Assembly (NCBI GenBank): GCA_024036415.1
Contig: JAMWET010000768.1
Span: 32,501 to 96,500, forward strand
Direction of reading: 5' to 3'
DNA from: Prochilodus magdalenae
Lineage: Eukaryota; Chordata; Actinopteri; Characiformes; Prochilodontidae
Length of the DNA: 64,000 nt
The position numbers and the translations under genes were made by a program. Of this stretch, positions 56,815-64,000 are shown piece by piece; positions within the stretch are counted from its first letter, which is position 1; the number at the start of each line of letters is the position of its first letter. The notes beneath the pieces are model-generated. The model was not told the origin of the DNA. It was given only the letters and a program-made list of their open reading frames with translations, and did not search any database.

Positions 56815-59800
56815 CTAGAGCCACAGCACAGAAACAGAATTAGCCGCAGTGATAACAGGTGGAGCAGGCTTTAGAATGCTGAGGAGTCATTCCACACTTG
56901 GATGGAGGAAGCAAAAAGGGACCTACAGTAGATCAGAGAACTAGATCAGTTTCTCTATAGGTCTTGATACATTAGGATAATACATTCACTTTGTATCTGT
57001 ATCAAAAGATGAGTATTCTTCAAACTTCTAAATTCTAATCTTTATTCAAGGCCTCTAGTCAATAATCATGATACATGCAGGACACTCTTGACTGTCTTAT
57101 TCTTATACTCTTATTGCACTAAAATGCACTATATTGCCAAAAGTATTCAGTCACCCACCCAGATCATTTAATCCAGGAAGTCCCATCACTTCCAAGGTCA
57201 CAGGTGTATAAAACCAAGCACCTAGACATGCAGACTGCTTCTACAGACATTACTGAGAGAATGGGTCGCTCCCAGGAGCTCAGTGAATTCCAGCGTGATA
57301 CCGTGATAGGTGCTACCTGTGCAACAAGTCCAGTCGTGAAATTTCCACAGCCGACTGTCAGTGGTATTATAACAAAGTGGAAGCGCCAACATAGGTCGCC
57401 AACTTTCTGCAGAGTCAATCACTGCAGACTTCCAAACTTCATGTGGCCTTCAGGAACAGTGCATAGAGAGCTTCATGGGATGGGGTTCTATGGCCAAGCA
57501 GCTCTATTCAGGCCTCACATGCATGTGAAAGCAGAGGAGCGAATATCTTTGGGAGTATAGTGTATATATATACTCTTTAATATACTAAGGATGGACCGAA
57601 TGTGCTGCAACCAAAATTCAACAATCAAGCTTTTAATGATTCTCTTATTAAAAAAAACGAGTGGAACTTTTACCCCAGGGTTAGTGTCCATAACTCCAGG
57701 GCAGATCCCATTTTATCGCCTTGTTTATAGACACAGAGAGTCGCACTGCAGCACGCTGACCCTTCCCAGCTCTTATTCAGTTGAAGGATTCGAGCCAAAA
57801 GTTGCTCCAGACGGGGTAAATACCAGAACAGAGCCACTCATTTATTGGTGTTGTAAGAACTATAAAGTTACTGTTCTGCTGCGATGAGCTGTCTTCCCAG
57901 ATTCCCCAGATGTAGCTGATCAACCACAACATGCTGTTTGGTGATAGGTCACTATGAAACCTCTCCCAAAACCACATCCATGTTTACACAAGTTCTGGGC
58001 CTATAATTAGGGTGACTATTGATTTCTGGCAAAAGAATTGCTTGTGAAATTAGCTTTGTAGCTCTGGCAATATCTGAAGAACCAACATTTGGACTTCAAA
58101 CATGTCTTACATCTGGGGTACGGGAAAATCTGGTTGTTCAAATATTCGCCAAATTATTCCTTTATATCAGGAATCTTACCTGCATGATTTCCACAATAGC
58201 AACCAGGTCGGCAAGGGAAATCTGGTCACCCGCAATGAAAGGCTTGTCCTGAAGGAACACCTCCTCTAAAAATTTAAGGGAGCCATTCAGATCCTCTAAA
58301 GCAGCGTCCATTTTCTCTTTAGGAACCTCTATGCCCATTACTTTTGGAATCATGAGCTATAGAAGAGAATGCAAACACACAAGTATATCAGTTTTGTGAA
58401 CTTAGAAAACGATTCAGAACACATTTACGTGATGCTCTTATCCACAGCAACAAGGTTATTCGTATTACAGGTAGGCCAGTGCAGTGTTAGGTGTCTTGCC
58501 CAAGGACTCTTATAAGTGTAGCTTAGCATTTGCTACCTAGACTGGGATTTAAGTCTCGCACATGGGGTGGTAGCGTAGTGGTGTTAACCGCTGAGCCACA
58601 CCAACCATAACAATGCACTTGGTTTGGAACTATGAAATATGTGGGCTTCCTGCTGCTCAGCAGTTACAATAAACCCTGCTATTGTATACATTAGCAGATC
58701 ACCTCTCACCTTCAGCCAGAATATCTTCGATCCATGGGGACGCATGGCCGAATGCTGCCAGGACAGGTATTCATTCACCTTTGCTCTCTTCTGCAGGTCA
58801 GCAGGTAACCAGTGATCTGGGGTCTTGTACTTTTCTGCCAAGTACATCATAATGGCCACACTGCAGAGGAGACAGAATTGAATTCTTAGTCCTAAGGAAC
58901 ATTCTGCGACGTCCTGTAACTACATTTGTACTGTTCAAGCTGCAGTTCCAGCAAACTCAATGAGTGAGTGAAGCTAGAAGAAGTCCTATTGGGCATTTCT
59001 GGTGCAGTGACTTTACATGGCAAATGAATTAAATACCCTGTCTCTGCTAAAACCAATCATGTGGATCAAACTGTGAGGCCTACAGACACGAAACTTGGTT
59101 TATAGGTAGTAGGCCCTTCAGCTAAGGGCCCATGAGATGAACTCGATTGGCAGAAAGGGGGTGCCACAGTGTAGTGTTTCACATTTCGGACTCTAGAATA
59201 TGAGCCATAGAGGCATAATTCTGAAGGACTTATTGATTCATTAAACCAAAATTTAGTTAGACAGGAAACTCAAAACAGCGTCTTTGTTTGTGTCTCTGTC
59301 AAGTGGTCTGTCGATTTCAGCACTCGTACGTCAGTATGTCAATAGGGATGCTATAAAACTACCTATTTTTCAACATCTGATTGTCATTAGCCAATCAGCC
59401 TTCAGCAGGCATTTGTCAAGGTTAACACTGATCAGTCATCTTGCAGCTTGAATGGTGTGGGATAAATGTAGGAAGTCTTCATTAGCCATTGATATAGTTT
59501 CAGAATAGACCATTTTGAGGGAAGCGGACAAGATTAAAGTAATGCCATATTATGAGTAATACATTTACAAAGGTGATTTCATATTCTGCTAATCATCAGT
59601 TGTTGGAAAACATCTCTTATGATTTTGGTCTTATCATTTTAAAATTGGACTTCATGGTTAACTTACAAGGTTATTCGTATTACAGGTAGGCCAGTGCAGT
59701 GTTAGGAGTCTTGCCCAAGGACTCTTATTAGTGTAGCTTAGCATTTGCTACCTAGACTGGGATTTGAACGCTTGTCTCCCACATGGGGGTGGTAGCTCTC

Positions 59801-62779
59801 TGGTGCGTAGTGGTGTTAACCACTGAGCCACACCAACCATAACAATGCAATTGGTTTGGAACTGTGAAATATTTGATTTCATATTCTGCTAATCATCAAT
59901 TGTTGGAAAACATCATGATTTTGGTCTTATCATTTTAAAATTGGACTTGATGGTTAATCATGCCAGTTAATTAATCATGACAACTGTGCAGCGCAGTTTG
60001 GGAAACACTGTATAAAAATCACTGTAGTTATACTTATGTCTTCATGTATTGTGATATAAAATATAGGCAATATTGCCAAACTCTAGAGGGTGTTTATGAT
60101 TACTGAATAGATTAGATTTTAGTGTTAGCTGATATTGATCAGGTGTCAATGGCTGGATCACACAGGGGTGGGCAATATGACATAATATTATAGATATTGT
60201 AATAAGTTATATATGCTTTTCTGAGTATAATGTATTACATTGTTATATAAACACAATTATATTTGTTCTGTTATTAGTTTTAAAACCCAATATCACGATT
60301 TACATATGAAAGTACGGTGATATTATATTTGTACTTCAGATAGCTCAACCTCTGCAGCTCAGTACATCAAGATTAAAAGATGTTTTCAAAACTTGAAAAA
60401 AATATATATAATTGAAGGCCTCAATAATCATGATGATACATGCTTTCTTATTCGTATACTCATATTGCACACACACCCACATATATACATATATATGTAT
60501 ATATATATATATATATACACATATACTGTATATATGTGTGTGTGTGTGTGTGTAAATATCATACACAAATACAAGGGATGCACCGAATGTTGGCAAATTA
60601 AACGATTCGGCCGAATAATGACACCTAACGACTTTTACCCCAGTGCGGAACGTTTACCCCAGGGTTGGCTACAATAGCTCCAGGCCAGCGCCCACTTGTC
60701 TGCTTTGTTCTTCCACAGCGAGTCACACCGGACTCCTATTCAGTTTCACGCATTCGAGCCAAACGGAGCTCCAGGCAGAGTAAACAGGAGAAGAGGGAAG
60801 TTAGCTTTAACAAGCTTTACAGCCGCGGACAGCTTTTCAGCGCGCGCGCACCCGTGCGCAGGCACGCACACACATGCCAGCACGCACACCCTCGCTCTCA
60901 CGCACGCGCTGCTTCTTGCTCATTCGTGCCCGCACGCCCACTTTTACAACGCGATAACGCGGCTGGGACGGTGTTTATGTCGTACTGTGCTTTGTTGGTG
61001 TGTCGGCTGGGACAGTGTTTATGTCGTACTGTGCTCTGTTGGTGTGTCTGCTGGGACGGTGTTCAGGGTTTAAATCTGCAGGTTAGTTGTTGTATCTTCG
61101 AAAACCAAGACTAAAATACATCCCAGACAGAAACATTGTTCTGGCCCAAATCTGGCCCACATACCCCGTTTTCATCCGCCCCAGACTTGCCAGACTGTTT
61201 ATGGCACCTGTGTAGACCGCTCCCAGTAGCAAGATGTGGGTCACATTGGGGCCACGCCTCAGCCAAAAGAAGGCAACTCTGCTGTGCCAGAAGTGGACCA
61301 GGTCTGTTTTGGAACAGGTGGGCCAAATACATGTTGTAAATATGCGGGCCACCTTTGGCTCACAGCAGATTGCCAGTGCCGACAGTGGGCCAGCAGGGAC
61401 GTACCTTTGCCAGACGTGGCCCACATCTGCTTGTTTTTTGGAATTTAGTCTATTAAATGTCAAAATTAGTAAAACACAGTGAAAAACGAGTCCGGTATTC
61501 AGCCTCCGGCCAAGTGTTGCATTTTGTTTGTTTTTGTTTCGGCCAAAAATGTTTATTGTAGCGCAGCCCCCAAAAATCACATGATATAAAAACAAACAAA
61601 TACGTATTTGATTTAGGTAGGACATTACACACCTTTCAGCCAGGCAAAAGTCTCCGTCACGGATTGCAGGTGCTTTCCTCAGAGGATTGATCTTCCCAAA
61701 TTCTTCACTATACTGATCAGCTGGCAATCAGACACAGAATACATGTCTTAGAAGACACCATTAGCAAATACTACACCGGAAATACCATCCATGATAATGC
61801 GCATACAGCACCTGCTCGTTCACTCAACTAAAAATAATATCACTGTTATGAAGATGAAAATGAGTCACTGCTATAAGAACTTTGTAGATAAAGGAGAACT
61901 AAAATGATAATTAAGTTATTAAGATTTAAACAGAGCTTTTAGAGTAGTTTGCTGTGAAACGCTTAGTTGTAGAGAAATGTAGTGGGGGTGATGATAGGAA
62001 TCAGATGTCCGCCTATAAAGCAGCTTCCATAAGTAAAGTAGAGGAAGTAGTTTTCGGCACCTGCTATGTTCTTAAACCATTCATGGTACAGAAAGCTTAT
62101 TAAGGTCAGTATATACATACACACACACCCACCCACCCACCCACACACACATATGTGTTTATGGGAGTATTTTTATATGGGACCTCAATATTATGGTATA
62201 AAGAATATTTTATATTATATATATGTATATTTATATTATATGTATATATGTGTGTGTGTGTGTGTGTGTGTATACATATATATATATATTTTTTTTTTGT
62301 TTGTTTGTTTGTTTTTTTGTTTTTTTACACATATATGCTATATATTATAGCATCTTCAGAGACACCAGGTTTCTCTACGCCACAGATATTGGACTACAGA
62401 GAATTTTTGACATAGGCTAATGGGTGGACCTGCCCTTTGATGAAAGACTGGACAGGGAGGCTGTAAATCAGACTAAAGAAATCAGGACAGACCTTTGCAG
62501 CTCTGATCGACCACTTTTAGTTCCCTATCCACTGATATATGGAAACAATTCGTGCAGCTTAATATGGAAGTAAAACTAAGACGCATTGTTTGTGACGTTC
62601 AGTCGGTTTTTCTCTGCAGAAAGTTGAAACTATTAAAACTCCCAGCTTCAGAACCTCCCGGCCTTACCTGCCATCAAAGAGACCTTCTTAAACTCGAACG
62701 GGATGTCATTCTTCTTGGCGAAGATGTAAACTGAGCGACACGGCTGCGAGAACAGATCCAAATAAAGTTCCAGCGTCAT
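56617..62779 (-). CDS. gstt1: glutathione S-transferase theta (gstt1-like), gene span, five exons
   Basis: Cytosolic theta-class GST that conjugates glutathione to small electrophiles. Coding exons: 62779-62668, 61720-61633, 58860-58710, 58356-58180 and 56814-56617. They total 726 nt, 241 aa, the usual theta length. Seen: the thioredoxin-fold start [19 protein letters not shown] with the theta catalytic serine at residue 11, the cis-proline region [17 protein letters not shown], the helical domain linker [17 protein letters not shown], and the C-terminal domain with [17 protein letters not shown]. All junctions are GT-AG and phases join. It reads as intact and functional. Assignment to one of the teleost gstt1 copies (a or b) is not possible from this window. 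Confidence 0.95.
57120..57565 (+). mobile_element. internally deleted Tc1/mariner relic in gstt1 intron 4
   Basis: Begins CACTATATTGCCAAAAGTAT TC, a common fish Tc1 terminus. It encodes [17 protein letters not shown], then [27 protein letters not shown], the transposase DNA-binding part, and ends with a degraded inverted copy (ATCTTTGGGAGTATAGTG). The catalytic domain is deleted. Confidence 0.8.
57585..57885. mobile_element. hAT-like repeat fragment, paired with 60580-60800
   Basis: GGATGGACCGAATGTGCTGC AACC, CTTTTACCCCAGGGTTAG, TATTCAGTTGAAGGATTCGA GCCAAA and GCTCCAGACGGGGTAAA match 60580-60790. GGATGCACCGAAT is a terminal motif often seen in fish hAT-type elements. Confidence 0.5.
58180..58356 (-). 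CDS. gstt1: gstt1 coding exon 4
   Basis: 177 nt, phase 0 to 0. It encodes [20 protein letters not shown], then [39 protein letters not shown]. The [11 protein letters not shown] block is the conserved GST C-terminal folding motif. Donor CAG|GTAAGA. Confidence 0.96.
58425..58645 (-). mobile_element. tRNA-derived SINE in gstt1 intron 3
   Basis: The tail (ACGTGATGCTCTTATCCA) is at the left and the head (GCTGAGCCACACCAACCA) at the right. The flank TAACAATGCAYTTGGTTTGG AACTRTGAAATAT is shared with the copy at 59667-59872. Confidence 0.85.
58710..58860 (-). CDS. gstt1: gstt1 coding exon 3
   Basis: 151 nt, phase 2 to 0. It encodes [20 protein letters not shown], then [20 protein letters not shown], ending HGSKIFWLK. 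It closes the N-terminal domain and opens the all-helical domain. Acceptor TGCAG, donor AAG|GTGAGA. Confidence 0.96.
58861..59570. other. gstt1 intron 2, no feature seen
   Basis: No repeat structure or conserved frame recognised in this part of the intron. Confidence 0.5.
59573..59956 (-). mobile_element. copied SINE segment between about 85-bp direct repeats
   Basis: Direct repeats at 59573-59662 and 59873-59956 (GATTTCATATTCTGCTAATC ATCARTTGTTGG, then GATTTTGGTCTTATCATTTT AAAATTGGACTT) flank 59663-59872. The enclosed segment is nearly identical to 58447-58645, including its non-SINE flank. Confidence 0.85.
60478..60553. repeat. (TA)n/(TG)n microsatellites
   Basis: (AT)n at 60481-60518 and (TG)n at 60535-60553, gstt1 intron 2. 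Confidence 0.9.
60961..61063. repeat. 44-bp tandem duplication, 2.3 copies
   Basis: GGCTGGGACGGTGTTTATGT, CGTACTGTGCTTTGTTGGTG, TGTC repeated. Confidence 0.85.
61085..61435. repeat. GGCCCACAT-rich dispersed repeat
   Basis: Repeated TCTGGCCCACAT, GATGTGGGTCACATTGGGGC, GTGGACCAGGTCTG and ACGTGGCCCACATCTG. It resembles a widespread vertebrate non-autonomous repeat; no name assigned. Confidence 0.45.
61633..61720 (-). CDS. gstt1: gstt1 coding exon 2
   Basis: 88 nt, phase 1 to 2. It encodes [19 protein letters not shown] and then RDGDFCLAE, the glutathione-site half of the thioredoxin-like domain with the NPLRKAPA cis-proline. Acceptor GCCAG, donor AAG|GTGTGT. Confidence 0.95.
62118..62330. repeat. 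low-complexity block in gstt1 intron 1
   Basis: (CA)n and (CCCA)n at 62118-62152, (TG)n at 62250-62270, (TA)n at 62274-62290 and T/G-rich sequence to 62328. Confidence 0.85.
62668..62779 (-). CDS. gstt1: gstt1 coding exon 1
   Basis: 112 nt from ATG at 62779, phase 0 to 1. It encodes [20 protein letters not shown] and then [17 protein letters not shown]. Ser11 (LFSQPC) matches the theta catalytic serine. Donor CAG|GTAAGG. Confidence 0.95.
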
Positions 62780-62885
62780 TTTCCCGATTCGCTCCTCTCT
62801 GGCCTCACGAAGCACTGACCACCAGCGCCTTCCCACAGCCCTGTTTTCTTCCCAACTGCAAACACGAATACGACTGGCTGCCGGT

Positions 62886-62911
62886 AGCCCCGCCCCCCGC
62901 GATGTGATTGG
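62886..62911 (-). promoter_or_regulatory. gstt1: GC box and CCAAT box upstream of gstt1
   Basis: On the minus strand a CCAAT (plus-strand ATTGG at 62907-62911) is followed by a GC box (plus-strand CCCCGCCCCCCGCG, 62888-62901). They lie about 110-130 nt upstream of the ATG at 62779, typical of a TATA-less proximal promoter. Motif recognition only. Confidence 0.5.
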
Positions 62912-63067
62912 GTAGAAGTTCAGGTCGGCAGAGGTTATGAAACAAGTCGTACTGAATAAGGAGCTGAACAATGGTGGATATATATTTATTTTTGAACATG
63001 TTTTAGATATTAATATTTTCTTTTTTTATTCATTTATTTGTTTATTTGTACTAGCATTAGGCTAATA

Positions 63068-63218
63068 CAGTGTTTCTTAGCCCTGGTCCTGGAAACACTG
63101 TCTCTGCTCCTAATACACCCAGTTCAACTCTTCAGAGTTAAAGGTGGTGTGTTAAAGCAGGGTACCCACTCAAACGAGCAGGCTAGGGAGCCTCCTGGAC
63201 CAGGCCTGAGAACCACTG
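63068..63218. mobile_element. hAT-type MITE with 8-bp target duplication
   Basis: The left end CAGTGTTTCTTAGCCCTGGT CCTGG and the right end CCTGGACCAGGCCTGAGAAC CACTG are inverted repeats. Flanking 8-mers are GGCTAATA (63060-63067) and GGCTAGTA (63219-63226), one mismatch. 151 bp. Confidence 0.85.
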
Positions 63219-63226
63219 GGCTAGTA

Positions 63227-63700
63227 AACAGGACCTTCCGGAATACAGATGCAAGAACACATGCCCTTCGACCCCACGACTCCACAGTCTGTCCGTACTA
63301 GGATATTTTCAGACCAGCGAAACGCCGGACTGACAGATTAAAGACTAGATCGACCAAATATGACACTGAGAAATGTATAGATTCGGCGGTCCCTGCATTT
63401 CACTCGTTCATCTCAGTTTATCTGAGCTCTGATTTTCACTGCGAGTACCTAGTGTTGTGGAAAAGGCTGAATGGCGCCCCCTGTTGGATACCGAGGACAA
63501 CGCAGCACCAGGAGAAACCCAGTTGTGCCACAGCGCATAACGAGTCATCAACATTACAAACAAGTCACGAAGACTGAATGATCTTTTAATGAAAGGGTAT
63601 GATTACAGCTCTGCTGTGCAGCTCTTCAGCTGGAGCCAAGATGAAAACCTTCAAGCTAAAGTGTTTGATTAAGGATCATCTGTTGAGGTAAATATAAGCT
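63227..63700. other. non-coding, no gene seen
   Basis: Contains the single CTCF-like site at 63470. Nothing else recognised. Confidence 0.5.
63470..63486 (-). promoter_or_regulatory. single CTCF-like site
   Basis: GGCGCCCCCTGTTGGAT on the plus strand reads ATCCAACAGGGGGCGCC on the minus strand, matching the CCANNAGGGGGCGC core. It has the same orientation as the cluster at 16.33-16.76 kb. Motif match only. Confidence 0.45.
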
Positions 63701-63704
63701 GATG

Positions 63705-64000
63705 TTAGGTGAGGCCAGTCGTTCTCCGAGTAGGGAGTTTTAGGGCCAGTTGTGCTCACACACAGAGGAATCTGTCTTCTGCATTTAACTCATCTGTAAA
63801 GTGAAACATACACACACACGCTAGTGAACACACACACTATGCGGGCAGTGACCACACTTGCCCGGAGCAGTTGCCAGCCCTATCCACAGCACCCAAGGAG
63901 TGTTTGGGGGGGTTGGGTGCCTTGCTCAGGGGCACATCAGTCTTTACCGTCAGTTCAGGGAATTGTTCGGTTACCAGGCTGATTCGGTTACCATGACAGC
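63705..64000 (+). repeat. dispersed fish repeat running off the window
   Basis: CACACAGAGGAATCTGTCTT CTGCATTTAACTCATCTGT, GCAGTGACCACACTTGCCCG GAGCAG and GGTGCCTTGCTCAGGGGCAC ATCAGTC form a repeat common in fish genomes. A partial copy lies at 28510-28650. Confidence 0.65.

Larger units (their letters stand above)
60575..61580. mobile_element. hAT-like non-autonomous element with nested insertion, gstt1 intron 2
   Basis: The left motif GGGATGCACCGAATGTTGGC followed by GATTCGGCCGAATAATG and right-hand CCTCCGGCCAAGTG and TTTCGGCCAAAAATG are typical of fish hAT-type debris. Nested inside are a 44-bp tandem duplication (60961-61063) and a second repeat (61085-61435). Confidence 0.5.

Overview
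This is a vertebrate nuclear window, almost certainly teleost and probably ostariophysan. Its genes are split by GT-AG introns. It contains fish-type tRNA-derived SINEs, many decayed Tc1/mariner and hAT-like elements, two LINE relics (jockey/CR1/L2-like and L1-like), many minisatellites and microsatellites, and one CpG island. I see no bacterial, plasmid or viral content.

Three protein-coding genes can be rebuilt exon by exon, all on the minus strand and arranged in tandem. (1) idh3b, the beta subunit of mitochondrial NAD-dependent isocitrate dehydrogenase, starts at 32238 and has two alternative last coding exons, at 23248-23337 and 18607-18684. (2) A P2X ATP-gated ion channel, closest to P2RX4, starts at 48354. 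Eleven coding exons run down to 35328, and its extreme C-terminus is unresolved. (3) A theta-class glutathione S-transferase (gstt1-like) has five coding exons from 62779 to 56617. The genes share strand but no evident pathway: one is a TCA-cycle enzyme, one a plasma-membrane channel, one a detoxifying enzyme.

Layout: 1-15.7 kb has no recognisable coding exon. It holds a Tc1 3' relic, a long-TIR MITE, a 5'-truncated LINE, a SINE, an internally deleted Tc1 element, an AT palindrome and three minisatellites (26, 42 and 14 bp). A CpG island at 15.75-16.4 kb carries a YY1-like motif and a strong minus-strand splice donor. It is probably the promoter and first exon of an unidentified gene running left. 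Next to it lies a cluster of about six co-oriented CTCF-like sites (16.33-16.76 kb). From 16.9 to 23.2 kb there are a local duplication, Tc1 relics, the distal idh3b terminal exon and a 30-bp minisatellite. idh3b fills 23.2-32.2 kb, repeats fill 32.4-35.2 kb, and the P2X gene fills 35.3-48.4 kb with an antisense L1 relic, a CT-rich tract and a 29-bp minisatellite in its introns. Between 48.7 and 56.5 kb lie a foldback-like element, 73-bp and 25-bp minisatellites, and two Tc1 relics. gstt1 fills 56.6-62.8 kb with SINE, Tc1 and hAT-like debris in its introns. The last kilobase has a small hAT-type MITE with an 8-bp target duplication and another dispersed repeat.

The most notable points are the preserved pair of alternative idh3b terminal exons with a minisatellite between them, the CTCF-like array beside the orphan CpG island, and the repeated association of minisatellites with Tc1 relics. 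Long open frames over the minisatellites are not genes. Family names for repeats come from recognition of terminal motifs and transposase fragments, not from a database search.
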